A stretch of 64,000 nt of DNA from Buttiauxella gaviniae ATCC 51604 (GTDB lineage Bacteria > Pseudomonadota > Gammaproteobacteria > Enterobacterales > Enterobacteriaceae). The position numbers and the translations under genes were made by a program. Each line of letters opens with the position of its first letter. Position 1 is the stretch's first letter. Positions 31,002 to 41,529 of the stretch are shown here, piece after piece. Location of the stretch: NCBI RefSeq assembly GCF_001654835.1, contig NZ_LXEP01000003.1, positions 290,888-354,887 of the forward strand. The letters run 5' to 3'. Below the pieces are notes generated by a model, which did no database searches, was not told where the DNA came from, and saw only the letters and a list, made by a program, of their open reading frames with translations.

Positions 31002-31910
31002 CTACCACGGATAATTTTGACACTGCTGACGCAGCGCTAATAAAAATTGCCGCGCAGTTGCTGTCAAGTCCGACTTCTGTGACCAAATAACGCAATACTG
31101 TGCCGACGGCAGCGTCGTTATAGGTAATACGGTCAGCCGGTCTTGTAAGAATAATGGTGTGCTCATCGCTCGGGCGACTATCGTCAAATAATCCGAATGC
31201 AGCACCATATTAAGCCCACAAATCACTGAATCTGTTCGAATCGGTGCTTCATGCATCTGGCCATAAAACTCATTGAGTTCATCTTGCAGCTGTTGGTAAT
31301 AACCGATATTTGCTTCCGGTAATAACCATTTCGCCCTACGTAATTGGGCAAGTGATGTCGCCTGTGCTAAGGGATGCTCACGCCGGGCAATCACGCAGAA
31401 TGGTGCGCTAAACAGCGGCTCAACAATGACATCTTCTGGCACTTTGGCAGGATTGATTGTCCCAATAGCCAGATCGAGCTCTCCTTGCTGCAATAGCGGC
31501 AGCAGTGTTGTCAGTTGCCCTTCTTTGATATGCAAACTTGCTTGCGGCAAGCGTGATTTAAAACTGTCGGCTACGGCCGGAAAAACACTTAACGCAATCA
31601 ATGATGAAAAGCCAATGGTCAGTTTGCCTTGGGAAAAGTGGTTAATTTGTTCCACTTCCTCGGCCGCACGCTGTAGTTCCTCCAGAATCCACTCAGCCCG
31701 ACGGGAAAATGCCTCTCCTGCCTCGGTTAAGGTGATACCTTCGTTTCCACGTAGAAATAGTTGCGCTGATAAAATTTGCTCCAGCTCTCGTAATGTCCTG
31801 CTCACCGCTGGCTGAGATTGCCCCATTACTCGCGCAGCTCCACGAATGCTGCGGCTGCGCACCACTTGTCTGAAGACATGTAACTGCTGCATTTTCGGCA
31901 AATACTTCAT
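31002..31910 (-). CDS. LysR-family regulator of the amidohydrolase cassette
   Basis: A 302-residue LysR-type regulator. The N-terminal winged helix (about 6-65) reads LHVFRQVVRSRSIRGAARVM then SQPAVSRTLRELE; the effector domain covers about 90-300. It resembles AbgR, which controls p-aminobenzoyl-glutamate use, more than other LysR proteins I recognise, but this is only partial similarity. The TTG-started frame runs to 31925; ATG at 31910 has AGGGG 5 bases upstream and is preferred. It is divergent from an MFS transporter and M20 amidohydrolase pair that it probably controls. Confidence 0.85.
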   Translation of the reverse strand: MKYLPKMQQLHVFRQVVRSRSIRGAARVMGQSQPAVSRTLRELEQILSAQLFLRGNEGITLTEAGEAFSRRAEWILEELQRAAEEVEQINHFSQGKLTIGFSSLIALSVFPAVADSFKSRLPQASLHIKEGQLTTLLPLLQQGELDLAIGTINPAKVPEDVIVEPLFSAPFCVIARREHPLAQATSLAQLRRAKWLLPEANIGYYQQLQDELNEFYGQMHEAPIRTDSVICGLNMVLHSDYLTIVARAMSTPLFLQDRLTVLPITTLPSAQYCVIWSQKSDLTATARQFLLALRQQCQNYPW

Positions 31911-32068
31911 GCGTACCCCTATCAAGAAAAAGCATCACCCTAAACAAAATTGCATCTTTTGCGAGAATACCCGCACTGCTTATATAGCTATCAGAGTTAT
32001 CCATATGAACGCTGCAACCAACGGGGCGATTCGCTCCTGGAACGGAATTCCGCATAAGGGTCCGCACG

Positions 32069-33259
32069 ATGAAAAAAAATCACTCCTTGATGATTTTCCT
32101 GTTATTTCTGGGCTATGTCATTGTCTATATAGATAAAACGGTGATGGACTTCGCATTATTGCCTATCGAAAAAGAGTTTGGAGTCTCCACACAGCAACTG
32201 GGGTATATCACCGGCATTTTCTTCCTCTCTTACTCACTGTTTCAGATACCCGCAGGCTGGCTAAATGACCGCATTGGTTTTCGTAGCATGCTGGTTGCTT
32301 CACTCTGCCTGCTTGGTGGATTTGCGCTTTGTTTCGGTGTTCTGGGGTTAAGCTTTGGTATGTTGATAGTCTTCCGCTTCCTGGCGGGAATCGGACATTC
32401 TGGATATCCATGCTCCTGCGCCAAAGCGGTGGTCAGTAATTTTAGCGTTGAAAAACGGACATTCGCCCAATCAATCCTGCTCTCATCCGCTGGCCTTGCA
32501 ATGACCATTGGTCCAATGGTGGCAGTCAGTGCATTAACGCATATTGGCTGGCGTGGCTCGTTTGCCGGGCTCGGTTTGATGGCATGTGCGGTCGCGATTG
32601 TTATTTTTATGCTGGTGCAAAAACCTGCCGCTGCACCGAAATCAGCATCGTCCGTCAGTTATCGCACGTTACTGAAAAGCCCGACGGTAATTCTGCTGTT
32701 TGTTGCGATTTTCTGCATCAACATTCCAAGCTACGGGCTGATGGCCTGGCTGCCTAAATTCCTGGTGCAGCAACGTCATATGCCGCTTGAAATCTCCGGG
32801 TTGGTAATTGCAGCGGGTGGGCTGGGGATCTGGATTTCCTCTCTGGGAACCGGCTGGCTGGTCGGCAAATATTTCCAGGGGAGTGAGCCTGGGGTGATTG
32901 TCATTTGCTCACTCATTAGCTCGCTGTGTATTTTTGCGATTTATCACACGGGTTCGCCTGTCGCCGCCAGCGTCTTTCTGTTCCTGGGACAGGTGTTTTT
33001 GATGGGTAGTTTTGTCACCGTCTTCACTCTGCCGATGAAACGTCTCCCTGTCGAAACCATGGGTGCCGCGATGGGGCTTATCAACACTGGTGGCACATTG
33101 GGCGGTTTTGTTTCACCTATTGTGATGGGGTATTTAATTGGCGTTAGCCAGGACTACTACACCACTTTCATTTTCCTCGCGTTAGCTATGGTCTGTGCAG
33201 CACTTGCCGTCATACCGCTGTTGACGAAGAAATCTGCTTTAAAACCTATTACTGATTAA
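32069..33259 (+). CDS. MFS transporter, ACS-like
   Basis: A 396-residue major facilitator with about 12 membrane segments. The loop 2-3 motif [13 protein letters not shown] and an [19 protein letters not shown] segment after helix 1 are typical of anion:cation symporter-type MFS proteins. AAGGG lies 8 bases before the ATG. It is followed by the amidohydrolase gene after 10 bases, so it probably imports the substrate of that enzyme, for example an N-acyl or aminoacyl conjugate. The substrate is not known. Confidence 0.85.
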   Translation: MKKNHSLMIFLLFLGYVIVYIDKTVMDFALLPIEKEFGVSTQQLGYITGIFFLSYSLFQIPAGWLNDRIGFRSMLVASLCLLGGFALCFGVLGLSFGMLIVFRFLAGIGHSGYPCSCAKAVVSNFSVEKRTFAQSILLSSAGLAMTIGPMVAVSALTHIGWRGSFAGLGLMACAVAIVIFMLVQKPAAAPKSASSVSYRTLLKSPTVILLFVAIFCINIPSYGLMAWLPKFLVQQRHMPLEISGLVIAAGGLGIWISSLGTGWLVGKYFQGSEPGVIVICSLISSLCIFAIYHTGSPVAASVFLFLGQVFLMGSFVTVFTLPMKRLPVETMGAAMGLINTGGTLGGFVSPIVMGYLIGVSQDYYTTFIFLALAMVCAALAVIPLLTKKSALKPITD

Positions 33260-33269
33260 CGGAGACATT

Positions 33270-34445
33270 ATGACCTTCAATATCGATATTCTGACTGACG
33301 AAGTGGCCCATGACGTGTCTCGCTGGCGCCAACATATTCATGCCAACCCGGACCTCTCTTTTCAGGAACAAGCCACGGCTGATTATATCGCCGCAGAGTT
33401 AGCAAGCTTTGGGCCGCTTGAGTTGCGTCGTCTTACACCAAATAGCGTTGTGGCCGAATTAAAGGGAAAACTCCCCGGCCCAGTATGGGCGCTACGTGCG
33501 GATATTGACGCCCTACCGATTCAGGAAGAGAGCGGCGAAGCTTTCTCCTCATGTAAACCTGGTGTGATGCATGCCTGCGGGCATGACGCCCATGCGGCGA
33601 TGTTAATGGGTGCGGCAAAAGTGCTGTGTCATTTTCAGGACAAGCTTAAAGGCTCGGTACGTTTTATTTTCCAACATGCGGAAGAAGTGCCACCGGGTGG
33701 CGCTCAAGAGCTGGTAAATTTGGGTGTGTTGCAAGATGTCGAATACATCTTTGGCCTGCATGTGATGCCAGATAAGCCCACGCAAACCTTGTCATTGAAA
33801 GAAGGCGTATTCAGCGCATCAAGCGATAACTTCGATATTGTGATAACCGGGAAAGGCGGTCATGGCTCAATGCCGCACTTGTGTATTGACCCAATTGTTA
33901 TCGGTGCAGAAATTGTCAGCGCATTGCAGCAAATTGTTGCCCGCAAACTCGACCCTCTGCACGCGCCAGTATTAACCATCGCAACCTTCCAGTCGGGTGA
34001 AAGCTACAATGTCATCCCGAATAGAGCCCATCTTGCGGGTACGTTGCGTACACACAACCAAAAAGTGCGTGAACAGGTTCCTCAACTCATGCAACAAGTG
34101 ATTTCTGGGATTGTTGCCGCTCACGGAGCAAGTTTTGATATTCAGTGGCAAGCGGGTTATGCCGTCGGGAATAATCATGCTTCTGCCTGCGAGATTGCGC
34201 GCAAAGTTATCGAAGAAAATTTCCCTCCTCAAACGTTGCACACGGTAACAACACCTTTATTTGGTAGCGAAGATTTCTCTTCGTATCAGCAACATGTTCC
34301 GGGATGCTTTATTTTCGTCGGCTGTAGAAATCCCGACAAAGGTGCCGTTTGGAATGTTCATAATCCTCACTTCCTGCTGGATGAAGATGCAATGAAAGTG
34401 GGGGTTAAAACGCACCTGAGTTTGATAAGCCAAATGTTTGTTTAA
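33270..34445 (+). CDS. M20-family amidohydrolase
   Basis: A 391-residue metallo-amidohydrolase of the M20D group (hippurate, N-acetylamino-acid or indole-acetyl-amino-acid hydrolases). Metal ligands are visible in [11 protein letters not shown] (Cys103, His105) and [10 protein letters not shown] (Glu138-Glu139), with a further His in the GLHVMPD segment and one near the C-terminus (HNPHF). The lid domain has [15 protein letters not shown] is 7 bases before the ATG. Transporter plus hydrolase under a LysR regulator suggests uptake and cleavage of an N-acyl or conjugated amino acid as nutrient. Confidence 0.88.
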   Translation: MTFNIDILTDEVAHDVSRWRQHIHANPDLSFQEQATADYIAAELASFGPLELRRLTPNSVVAELKGKLPGPVWALRADIDALPIQEESGEAFSSCKPGVMHACGHDAHAAMLMGAAKVLCHFQDKLKGSVRFIFQHAEEVPPGGAQELVNLGVLQDVEYIFGLHVMPDKPTQTLSLKEGVFSASSDNFDIVITGKGGHGSMPHLCIDPIVIGAEIVSALQQIVARKLDPLHAPVLTIATFQSGESYNVIPNRAHLAGTLRTHNQKVREQVPQLMQQVISGIVAAHGASFDIQWQAGYAVGNNHASACEIARKVIEENFPPQTLHTVTTPLFGSEDFSSYQQHVPGCFIFVGCRNPDKGAVWNVHNPHFLLDEDAMKVGVKTHLSLISQMFV

Positions 34446-34609
34446 ATATTCACTAGAATAGCAAGCGTCGTGTCTGCGACGCTTGCACGTAATACTCCAT
34501 TAGCTTTCATCTAAAAGTATGATTTTGCCTTCGGATATCCAATCCCCCACTACACTTGGAATGTTCTGTGTGCCGATTTCGGTCGCGGTTCTAAACAAGG
34601 TGGTCGCGG

Positions 34610-36205
34610 ATGCAAACGGCACAACGCATATTAAGAGATTATCGCCGCAGACGTTTGACTGTCTGCGTTGCGTTAGCCGTATTAGTCCTGCTGCTGACAC
34701 TCAGTGCGCGCTATATTGCCGATCGTGATTCGAATGAACAACGTATGCAGGCATTTAACCAACGGGCTGTCAGTTCACTTGAAAACGTCCTGATACCGCT
34801 TGATTTAGCAAGTAAAGATGCGATGCAGTTAATGGGGTTATCATGTGAAGCCGCGCAACTGAGAATGCGGGAATTAGTGGCTCGTATGCAAACAGTACGT
34901 GATATTGGCCTAATTAAGGATGATATCTTTTATTGCTCAAGTATTTTTGGCCCGCGTTCAATACCCATTGATCTGGTGCAGCCCCGGTTGCCATCATCAT
35001 TGCCACTCTTATTCCTCTCGATAGACCATACGCTACTTAAAGGCACGCCGATTCTTCTATCCTGGCATCCTCTGCGCAATAGTCGGCATGACGGTGTCAT
35101 GCAAATTATTAATATTGAGTTGCTATCGGGATTTATGCTTGAACCCAGACGCCCCTGGGTCTCCCGTGCGATGTTAAATGTCGCCGATTCGCATTATGAA
35201 TATGGGAAAGGGTTACTACCCCGAATTACTGTTGACGACGGGCAAGTCAGCCATGAACTGGAATCCGATATATTTCCTTTTTCCGTTACCATTATTGGCC
35301 CATCCTCCAGTCAGCTGGCATTACAAAATATGCCAACGCAACTGCCGCTGGCACTAATTCTCAGCATGTTGATTGGCTATATAACGTGGCTTGCCACCGC
35401 GAACCGAATGAGTTTTTCCTGGGAAATTAATCTTGGGCTTGCATTACATGAGTTCGAAGTTTTTTGTCAGCCTCTGGTCAGCTCACGTAATCTTCAATGT
35501 GTTGGCGTGGAGTTACTTTTGCGGTGGAATAATCCCCGCCAGGGTTGGATTTCACCTGATGTATTTATCCCACTTGCCGAACAGCAAAATTTGATAGCGC
35601 CATTAACACGTTTTGTGCTTTCGGAAACAGTACGTAATCTTGATATCTTTCCGAAATCCCCTGATTTCAATATTGGGATCAATATCGCAGCTAGCCATTT
35701 CCATAATGGGGAAGTTATCGAAGATTTACGCCACTACTGGTTTCCAGTCCACCCCATCCAGAAACTTACCCTTGAACTTACGGAGCGTGATGCCTTACCA
35801 GATGTCGATCTTCGGGTGATACGCGATTTACATCGCATGGGGGTCGATTTAGCCATTGACGATTTCGGTACAGGCCAAAGTTCACTGGCTTATCTAGAAA
35901 CATTAAATCCTGACGTGCTGAAAATCGATAAGTCGTTTACTGCAGCGATTGGGACCGACGCGGTCAATTCGACAGTGACTGATATTATTATTGCGCTGGC
36001 GCAGCGGCTAGATATTGGTTTAGTTGCGGAAGGTGTTGAAACGCCGCAGCAAGCAGAGTACCTGCGTAACCACGGCGTAAATGTACTACAAGGATTTTTG
36101 TATGCGCGGCCAATGCCTTTGAAGGAGTTTCCACGCTGGCTAGGGAGCAGCACGCCGCCCCCACGCAGGAATGGTCACGTTATTCCCATTATCCCGCTAC
36201 GCTAA
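34610..36205 (+). CDS. pdeD: CSS-motif c-di-GMP phosphodiesterase PdeD
   Basis: A 531-residue membrane protein (E. coli PdeD/YoaD 532). Helix 1 (about 16-34), a periplasmic CSS domain with the redox-sensing motif CSSIFGPR (Cys109), helix 2 (about 243-262) and a cytoplasmic EAL domain. The EAL motif reads ELL (Glu301); catalytic ELTERDALPD, DDFGTGQSS, KIDKSF and VAEGVETPQQAEYL are intact, so activity is expected. AAGGTGG is 6 bases before the ATG. In E. coli pdeD directly follows sdaA; here a three-gene cassette lies between. Confidence 0.95.
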   Translation: MQTAQRILRDYRRRRLTVCVALAVLVLLLTLSARYIADRDSNEQRMQAFNQRAVSSLENVLIPLDLASKDAMQLMGLSCEAAQLRMRELVARMQTVRDIGLIKDDIFYCSSIFGPRSIPIDLVQPRLPSSLPLLFLSIDHTLLKGTPILLSWHPLRNSRHDGVMQIINIELLSGFMLEPRRPWVSRAMLNVADSHYEYGKGLLPRITVDDGQVSHELESDIFPFSVTIIGPSSSQLALQNMPTQLPLALILSMLIGYITWLATANRMSFSWEINLGLALHEFEVFCQPLVSSRNLQCVGVELLLRWNNPRQGWISPDVFIPLAEQQNLIAPLTRFVLSETVRNLDIFPKSPDFNIGINIAASHFHNGEVIEDLRHYWFPVHPIQKLTLELTERDALPDVDLRVIRDLHRMGVDLAIDDFGTGQSSLAYLETLNPDVLKIDKSFTAAIGTDAVNSTVTDIIIALAQRLDIGLVAEGVETPQQAEYLRNHGVNVLQGFLYARPMPLKEFPRWLGSSTPPPRRNGHVIPIIPLR

Positions 36206-36206
36206 T

Positions 36207-37766
36207 TTACTCTTCCTCGTCTTCATGTTCAGAGCGTTCTTTTACCACACGAACCAAGTCCACACGGTAATCGTTGGCCTTCACAATCTGGATGCGTAAC
36301 GGAGCCAGTTCAATAACATCGCCCACTTTAGGGATTTGGCCATTCACCGCGATAACCAAACCGGCGATAGAGGCAATATCTTCCTCATCGTTCACCAGAT
36401 TGTTGATATCAAGATGCTGCTGAATCGCATGCAGGTCGGTTGAACCTTTAACTAACCAACCATCGCCATCACGCACGATTTCGGGTGTTTCGTCGGCATC
36501 AGGGAATTCACCGGCGATAGCTTCCAGAACATCCAGCGGCGTTACCAGGCCTTGAACCACGCCAAACTCGTTATTCACGATAACGAAACTACCGCGAGCA
36601 CGACGAAGCACACCCAGCAAGTTAATCGGGTCCAGTGTTTCCGGAACCACAATTGCAGGTGAACGTGCAGCAATAGAAACCACATCACCACCATTTTCCA
36701 GTGCTACCAGTAACTCTTTGGCACGCACAATACCGATGATTTCATCAAGCTCACCATGACAAACCGGGAACAAGCTATGCGGAGATTCCAGCAGCTGCTC
36801 ACGAATTTCAGCAGTGGTTTTATCGGCATCAACCCATGATATTTCACCACGCGGCGTCATAATGCTGCGTAGCGAACGAGATGCCAGTGTCAGCACACCA
36901 TTAATCATGTAACGCTCTTCTTCAGCAAAAGATTCTGCTTCAATTGGCGTGATGGTTTTGTTGTCTTCGTTAGACGAACGCTGTTGGCGTTTACCATTCA
37001 TCAAACGCAAAATCGCATCAGCCGTACGGGCACGTAACGGCACATTCGACTGATGGCGAATAAAGTTACGGCGCGCAATCTGGTTGAAAAATTCGATGAT
37101 TATCGAGAAACCAATTGCCGCATACAGGTAACCTTTCGGAATATGGAAACCAAAGCCTTCTGCGACCAGGCTCAGACCAATCATTAACAAGAAGCTCAGG
37201 CACAGCACGACGACCGTAGGATGTTGGTTAACAAAATTCGTCAACGGTTTGGACGCCAACAACATCACACCCATCGCGATAACTACCGCCGCCATCATCA
37301 CTGGCAGGTGATTTACCATGCCCACCGCGGTAATAACCGCATCCAGTGAAAACACCGCATCCAATATAACAATCTGTAAAACCACAACCCAGAAACTGGC
37401 GTAACCTTTGCCATGCCCATCATCATGCTGGCGGTTTTCCAGCCGCTCATGTAGTTCCGTCGTTGCCTTAAACAGCAAGAACAGGCCACCAAATAACATA
37501 ATGAGGTCGCGCCCGGAGAACGTCATTTCGCCAACGCTGAACAGCGGTTGCGTTAGCGTCACCATCCATGAAATTAACGACAATAAGCCCAGTCGCATCA
37601 CCAAAGCCAAGGATAAACCGATAAGTCGTGCTTTATCTCGTTGTTTTGGTGGAAGTTTGTCTGCAAGGATGGCAATAAAGACCAGGTTATCAATACCCAG
37701 CACTATTTCCAGCACAATCAGCGTCAGTAAACCCACCCATATTTGGGGATCCATTAAGAGTTCCAT
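36207..37766 (-). CDS. yoaE: TerC-family membrane protein with CBS and CorC domains (YoaE)
   Basis: A 519-residue protein (E. coli YoaE 518). The N-terminal TerC part (about 1-240, seven membrane segments) has [22 protein letters not shown] and [18 protein letters not shown] with the conserved acidic residues of the LysE/TerC group, which includes Mn exporters. Then come paired CBS domains (about 305-425) and a C-terminal CorC/HlyC transporter-associated domain. ATG at 37766 has AGGAG 7 bases upstream and matches the E. coli start; the upstream frame extension is rejected. It ends 1 base after pdeD on the opposite strand. Confidence 0.93.
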   Translation of the reverse strand: MELLMDPQIWVGLLTLIVLEIVLGIDNLVFIAILADKLPPKQRDKARLIGLSLALVMRLGLLSLISWMVTLTQPLFSVGEMTFSGRDLIMLFGGLFLLFKATTELHERLENRQHDDGHGKGYASFWVVVLQIVILDAVFSLDAVITAVGMVNHLPVMMAAVVIAMGVMLLASKPLTNFVNQHPTVVVLCLSFLLMIGLSLVAEGFGFHIPKGYLYAAIGFSIIIEFFNQIARRNFIRHQSNVPLRARTADAILRLMNGKRQQRSSNEDNKTITPIEAESFAEEERYMINGVLTLASRSLRSIMTPRGEISWVDADKTTAEIREQLLESPHSLFPVCHGELDEIIGIVRAKELLVALENGGDVVSIAARSPAIVVPETLDPINLLGVLRRARGSFVIVNNEFGVVQGLVTPLDVLEAIAGEFPDADETPEIVRDGDGWLVKGSTDLHAIQQHLDINNLVNDEEDIASIAGLVIAVNGQIPKVGDVIELAPLRIQIVKANDYRVDLVRVVKERSEHEDEEE

Positions 37767-37960
37767 GACAAGCTCCTGCTTTGGGAATAACTCATCGGCA
37801 TCGCGCGCAAGGCGGACGCAAAGAGGCAAATTGAGGTATTAACGGGGCGTGAAACGCCAATATGAAGGACTGAGTTTTCAGACCTGAAATTGAAAAGACG
37901 TCGGTGACGGTCCATACGGTGGGCTACTGCCCTTTACTCCTTAGTAATTAAACGAGATGC
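37767..37960 (-). promoter_or_regulatory. Structured 5' leader candidate of yoaE
   Basis: About 190 bases before yoaE contain several small hairpins on the minus strand: GGGC-agta-GCCC, TCAG-gt-CTGA and GGCG-tttca-CGCC, with no reading frame. The GGGCAGTAGCCC loop followed by an AACTCAG loop loosely recalls the yybP-ykoY Mn-sensing RNA, which often controls TerC genes, but it does not meet that consensus. The remaining gap to manX (to 38242) holds the man promoter region. Confidence 0.35.
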
Positions 37961-38100
37961 AAACAATATCAGAGCAAAATACCCTTTTGCAAAGATTTAC
38001 CTGATTTTGCAATTTTACTGTCATTGACCTCGTTCATTATTTGCCCAGCGAATCATTAAGTTGTTAGCAAACCTAAATTACGGATCTTCATCACATAAAA

Positions 38101-38124
38101 TATTTTTTTCACTGACTAAAATAA
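38101..38124. promoter_or_regulatory. Mlc/NagC-type operator of manXYZ
   Basis: On the minus strand TTATTTTAGTCAGTGAAAAA matches the Mlc/NagC pattern TTATTT-N-AAA with A/T flanks. It lies about 120 bases before manX, where Mlc and NagC repress the E. coli operon. A weak CRP-like half site ATCACAT stands just upstream at 38090-38096. Confidence 0.6.
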
Positions 38125-38242
38125 ATCCGTCTTAAGTTACACATCTTTACTCATACCGTTATCTGAATCGATTCGCTTAAGAAACGGATAATCTACAAAA
38201 CACCTATTAAGGGTGTGGCTATACCAACACAGGAGGTAGCAA

Positions 38243-39211
38243 GTGACTATTGCTATTGTCATAGGCACGCATGGCTGGGCAGCAGAACAATTGCTGAAAA
38301 CCGCAGAAATGCTATTGGGCGAACAAGAAAATGTTGGCTGGATAGATTTCGTTCCCGGTGAAAACGCCGAAACTCTAATCGAGAAGTACAACGCTCAACT
38401 GGCAAACCTGAACACCGACAAAGGTGTGCTGTTTCTCGTCGATACCTGGGGTGGTAGCCCGTTTAACGCAGCCAGCCGTATTGTCGTCGATAAAGAGCAT
38501 TACGAGGTCGTCGCCGGGGTCAATATTCCGATGCTAGTTGAGACCTTGATGGCTCGTGATGATAACCCTTCATTTGATGAGTTAGTGGCAATCGCTGTTG
38601 AAACAGGTCGTGAAGGGGTTAAAGCCCTGAAAGCTAAACCTGTTGAAAAAGCTGTACCTGTTGCGCCTGTTGCTGCACCTAAAGCCGCAGCACCGCTCAA
38701 GCCAATGGGTCCGAAGGACTACATGAATATCGGTCTGGCGCGTATCGATGACCGTTTAATTCATGGCCAGGTCGCAACCCGCTGGACCAAAGAAACCAAC
38801 GTAACACGCATTATTGTTGTCAGTGATGAAGTGGCAGCCGATACCGTACGCAAAACACTGTTGACGCAAGTTGCTCCTCCTGGTGTGACGGCACACGTCG
38901 TTGACGTCGCTAAAATGATCCGCGTGTGGAATAACCCGAAATATGCAGGCGACCGTGTGATGCTGCTGTTCACCAACCCAACCGATGTTGAACGCGTCGT
39001 GGAAGGTGGAGTGGACATTAAGTCAGTCAATATCGGTGGTATGGCGTTCCGCCAGGGTAAAACCCAGGTTAACAACGCGATTTCTGTCGATGAAAAAGAT
39101 ATTGAAGCCTTTAAGAAACTTAACGAGCGCGGCATTGAGCTCGAAGCCCGTAAAGTTTCAACCGATCAAAAATTGAAAATGATGGATCTGATCGCGAAGG
39201 TGAAAAGCTAA
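38243..39211 (+). CDS. manX: Mannose PTS enzyme IIAB ManX, GTG start
   Basis: A 322-residue IIAB fusion of the mannose/glucosamine phosphotransferase. The IIA domain (1-135) has phosphorylated His10 in GTHGWAAEQLL. An Ala-Pro-Lys linker (about 133-156) joins the IIB domain, whose phospho-site is His174 in DDRLIHGQVATRW. The start is GTG with AGGAGG 6 bases upstream, as in E. coli. First gene of manXYZ; a Mlc-type operator is upstream. Confidence 0.97.
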   Translation: MTIAIVIGTHGWAAEQLLKTAEMLLGEQENVGWIDFVPGENAETLIEKYNAQLANLNTDKGVLFLVDTWGGSPFNAASRIVVDKEHYEVVAGVNIPMLVETLMARDDNPSFDELVAIAVETGREGVKALKAKPVEKAVPVAPVAAPKAAAPLKPMGPKDYMNIGLARIDDRLIHGQVATRWTKETNVTRIIVVSDEVAADTVRKTLLTQVAPPGVTAHVVDVAKMIRVWNNPKYAGDRVMLLFTNPTDVERVVEGGVDIKSVNIGGMAFRQGKTQVNNAISVDEKDIEAFKKLNERGIELEARKVSTDQKLKMMDLIAKVKS

Positions 39212-39286
39212 TTACTAATGTGATTTGCTTAATTCTACGTTTTGCTCAGTTTTCACACATAAGTCATACGTTTAAGGAGAAGTACA

Positions 39287-40087
39287 ATGGAGATTACCAC
39301 TCTTCAGATTGTGCTGGTGTTTGTCGTAGCCTGTATTGCCGGTATGGAGTCGGTGCTCGATGAATTTCAGTTCCACCGTCCGTTGGTCGCCTGTACCTTA
39401 ATCGGTCTGGTACTCGGTGATATGAAAACCGGTATTATTATCGGTGGTACGCTTGAAATGATCGCGCTGGGTTGGATGAACATCGGTGCGGCAGTTGCTC
39501 CCGATGCCGCACTTGCGTCAATTATCTCAACCATACTGGTTATAGCCGGGCATCAAGGCATCGGTTCTGGTATCGCTCTGGCCATTCCACTGGCAGCAGC
39601 AGGCCAAGTACTGACCATTATCGTTCGTACTATTACCGTGGGCTTCCAGCACGCAGCAGATAAGGCCGCCGAAAATGGCAACCTCTCGGCGCTCTCCTGG
39701 ATTCACGTTTCCTCCCTGTTCTTGCAAGCAATGCGTATCGCAATTCCTGCCGTTATCGTCGCAGTTTCCGTCGGTACAAGCGAAGTACAGAACATGCTGA
39801 ATGCCATTCCTGAAGTGGTAACCAGCGGTCTGAACATCGCCGGTGGCATGATTGTTGTTGTGGGTTATGCGATGGTCATCAACATGATGCGCGCAGGCTA
39901 CCTGATGCCATTCTTCTATCTGGGCTTCGTTACCGCGGCTTTCACCAACTTCAACCTGGTAGCACTGGGTGTGATTGGTGCTGTGATGGCAATTTTGTAC
40001 ATCCAGTTGAGCCCGAAATACAACCGTTCCGCAGGTGCTCCAGCCTCTGCTGCCGGTGCTAACGATCTCGATAACGAATTAGATTAA
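39287..40087 (+). CDS. manY: Mannose PTS permease IIC ManY
   Basis: A 266-residue membrane subunit of the mannose permease (E. coli 266). ACIAGMESVLDEFQFHRPLV, GGTLEMIALGWMNIGAAVAPD and the GIGSGIALAIPLAAAGQ segment are the IIC signatures. AAGGAG is upstream of the ATG. With ManZ it forms the sugar channel and is also the known entry route of lambda DNA and class IIa bacteriocins in their hosts. Confidence 0.97.
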   Translation: MEITTLQIVLVFVVACIAGMESVLDEFQFHRPLVACTLIGLVLGDMKTGIIIGGTLEMIALGWMNIGAAVAPDAALASIISTILVIAGHQGIGSGIALAIPLAAAGQVLTIIVRTITVGFQHAADKAAENGNLSALSWIHVSSLFLQAMRIAIPAVIVAVSVGTSEVQNMLNAIPEVVTSGLNIAGGMIVVVGYAMVINMMRAGYLMPFFYLGFVTAAFTNFNLVALGVIGAVMAILYIQLSPKYNRSAGAPASAAGANDLDNELD

Positions 40088-40090
40088 TAG

Positions 40091-40954
40091 GTGAGCGAAA
40101 TGGTTGATACCACCAAAACAACGACTACCGAGAAGAAACTCACCCCAGGTGATATTCGTGGCGTGTTCCTGCGTTCAAACCTCTTCCAGGGTTCCTGGAA
40201 CTTCGAACGTATGCAAGCGTTGGGCTTCTGCTTCTCCATGATTCCGGCAATTAAACGCCTGTATCCTGAAAATAACGATGCTCGTAAACAAGCAATTAAG
40301 CGTCACCTGGAATTCTTTAACACCCATCCATACGTTGCGGCTCCTGTATTGGGCGTTACGCTTGCGATGGAAGAACAGCGTGCAAACGGTGCAGAAATTG
40401 ACGATGGTGCCATTAACGGTATCAAAGTTGGTTTGATGGGGCCGCTGGCTGGTGTAGGCGACCCTATCTTCTGGGGTACCGTACGTCCAGTATTCGCAGC
40501 ACTTGGTGCTGGTATCGCAATGAGCGGTAGCCTGCTTGGCCCACTGTTGTTCTTCATCCTGTTTAACGCCGTGCGTTTGCTGACTCGTTATTACGGCGTC
40601 GCTTACGGTTACCGTAAAGGGATCGATATCGTTAAGGATATGGGCGGCGGCTTCCTGCAAAAACTGACTGAGGGGGCGTCAATTCTCGGCCTGTTTGTCA
40701 TGGGGGCGCTGGTTAACAAGTGGACACACGTTAATATACCGCTAGTCGTGTCGAAGATTACCGACCAGACTGGCGCTGTGAAAGTGACCACCGTTCAAAC
40801 TATTCTTGATCAGTTGATGCCGGGCCTTGTGCCACTGCTGTTAACGTTTGCTTGTATGTGGCTGCTGCGTAAGAAAGTCAACGCGCTGTGGATCATCATG
40901 GGCTTCTTCGTTATTGGTATTGTCGGTTATGCTATCGGCCTGCTAGGCCTGTAA
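40091..40954 (+). CDS. manZ: Mannose PTS permease IID ManZ
   Basis: A 287-residue IID subunit. RSNLFQGSWNFERMQALGFCFSMIP is described by its ends (RSNLFQ, FSMIP); GVTLAMEEQRANGAEID, GLMGPLAGVGDPIFWGTVRP and the C-terminal YAIGLLGL are typical. The start is taken at GTG (MSEMVDT); ATG three codons later is the alternative. It starts 3 bases after manY, and the operon ends at a strong terminator. Confidence 0.96.
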   Translation: MSEMVDTTKTTTTEKKLTPGDIRGVFLRSNLFQGSWNFERMQALGFCFSMIPAIKRLYPENNDARKQAIKRHLEFFNTHPYVAAPVLGVTLAMEEQRANGAEIDDGAINGIKVGLMGPLAGVGDPIFWGTVRPVFAALGAGIAMSGSLLGPLLFFILFNAVRLLTRYYGVAYGYRKGIDIVKDMGGGFLQKLTEGASILGLFVMGALVNKWTHVNIPLVVSKITDQTGAVKVTTVQTILDQLMPGLVPLLLTFACMWLLRKKVNALWIIMGFFVIGIVGYAIGLLGL

Positions 40955-40969
40955 TTAGTTTGTTATACG

Positions 40970-40998
40970 AACCGGGGCACTTGCCCCGGTTTTTTATT
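40970..40998 (+). terminator. Terminator of manXYZ
   Basis: AACCGGGGCA-ct-TGCCCCGGTTTTTTATT: 10-bp stem and T run, 15 bases after the manZ stop. Confidence 0.93.
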
Positions 40999-41019
40999 GT
41001 TTAGAGTGAAGGTAGTGTT

Positions 41020-41478
41020 ATGACTTTGACGGATGTAGTTCTGCTGGTATTTATTGTGCTGTTGCTTGCCTGGGCGGTTTACGATGAGTTCATCATGGAT
41101 AAGCTCAAAGGCAAAACCCTGCTGAAAGTTCCCCTTCTGCGCCGCAACCGTATCGACGGAACCATTTTCTTCGGGTTGGTTGCTATCCTCATCTACAACA
41201 ACGTCACCTCTGGCGGCGCCCCGGTCACCACCTGGTTATTATCTGCGCTGGCACTCATTGCTATTTATATTTCGTGGATTAGACAACCTAAATTACTGTT
41301 TAAAACAGAGGGCTTCTTCTTTGCGAACGCGTGGGTTTTATATTCCCGAATTAAAGAGATGAATTTATCTGAGGATGGTGTTCTGGTTTTACAATTAGAA
41401 CAACGCCGCTTGCTCATCCGAGTGAAAAACATTGATGACCTGGAGAGGATTTATAAGTTAATGGTTGTTACTCAATAA
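41020..41478 (+). CDS. yobD: DUF986 inner membrane protein YobD
   Basis: A 152-residue protein (E. coli YobD 152). Membrane segments are near 5-22, 48-62 and 70-88, followed by a cytoplasmic tail with [20 protein letters not shown] and [23 protein letters not shown]. The family (DUF986/UPF0266) has no known role. It is placed between manXYZ and mntP, as in E. coli. Confidence 0.93.
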   Translation: MTLTDVVLLVFIVLLLAWAVYDEFIMDKLKGKTLLKVPLLRRNRIDGTIFFGLVAILIYNNVTSGGAPVTTWLLSALALIAIYISWIRQPKLLFKTEGFFFANAWVLYSRIKEMNLSEDGVLVLQLEQRRLLIRVKNIDDLERIYKLMVVTQ

Positions 41479-41483
41479 GTTAG

Positions 41484-41505
41484 AAACATAGCAAAGTCTA
41501 TATTT
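41484..41505. promoter_or_regulatory. MntR box 1 upstream of mntP
   Basis: AACATAGCAAAGTCTATATT (41485-41504) is nearly the E. coli mntP MntR site and fits AACATAGC-N4-GCTATGTT at most positions. MntR activates mntP when manganese is high. Confidence 0.8.
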
Positions 41506-41529
41506 TTATATTTTTTGTACAATCTATAA

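Noticed and set aside
40175..40660. 161-codon open frame antisense to manZ
   Set aside because: It lies entirely inside a clear manZ gene, has no ribosome site and no family resemblance; it mirrors codon bias of the true frame.
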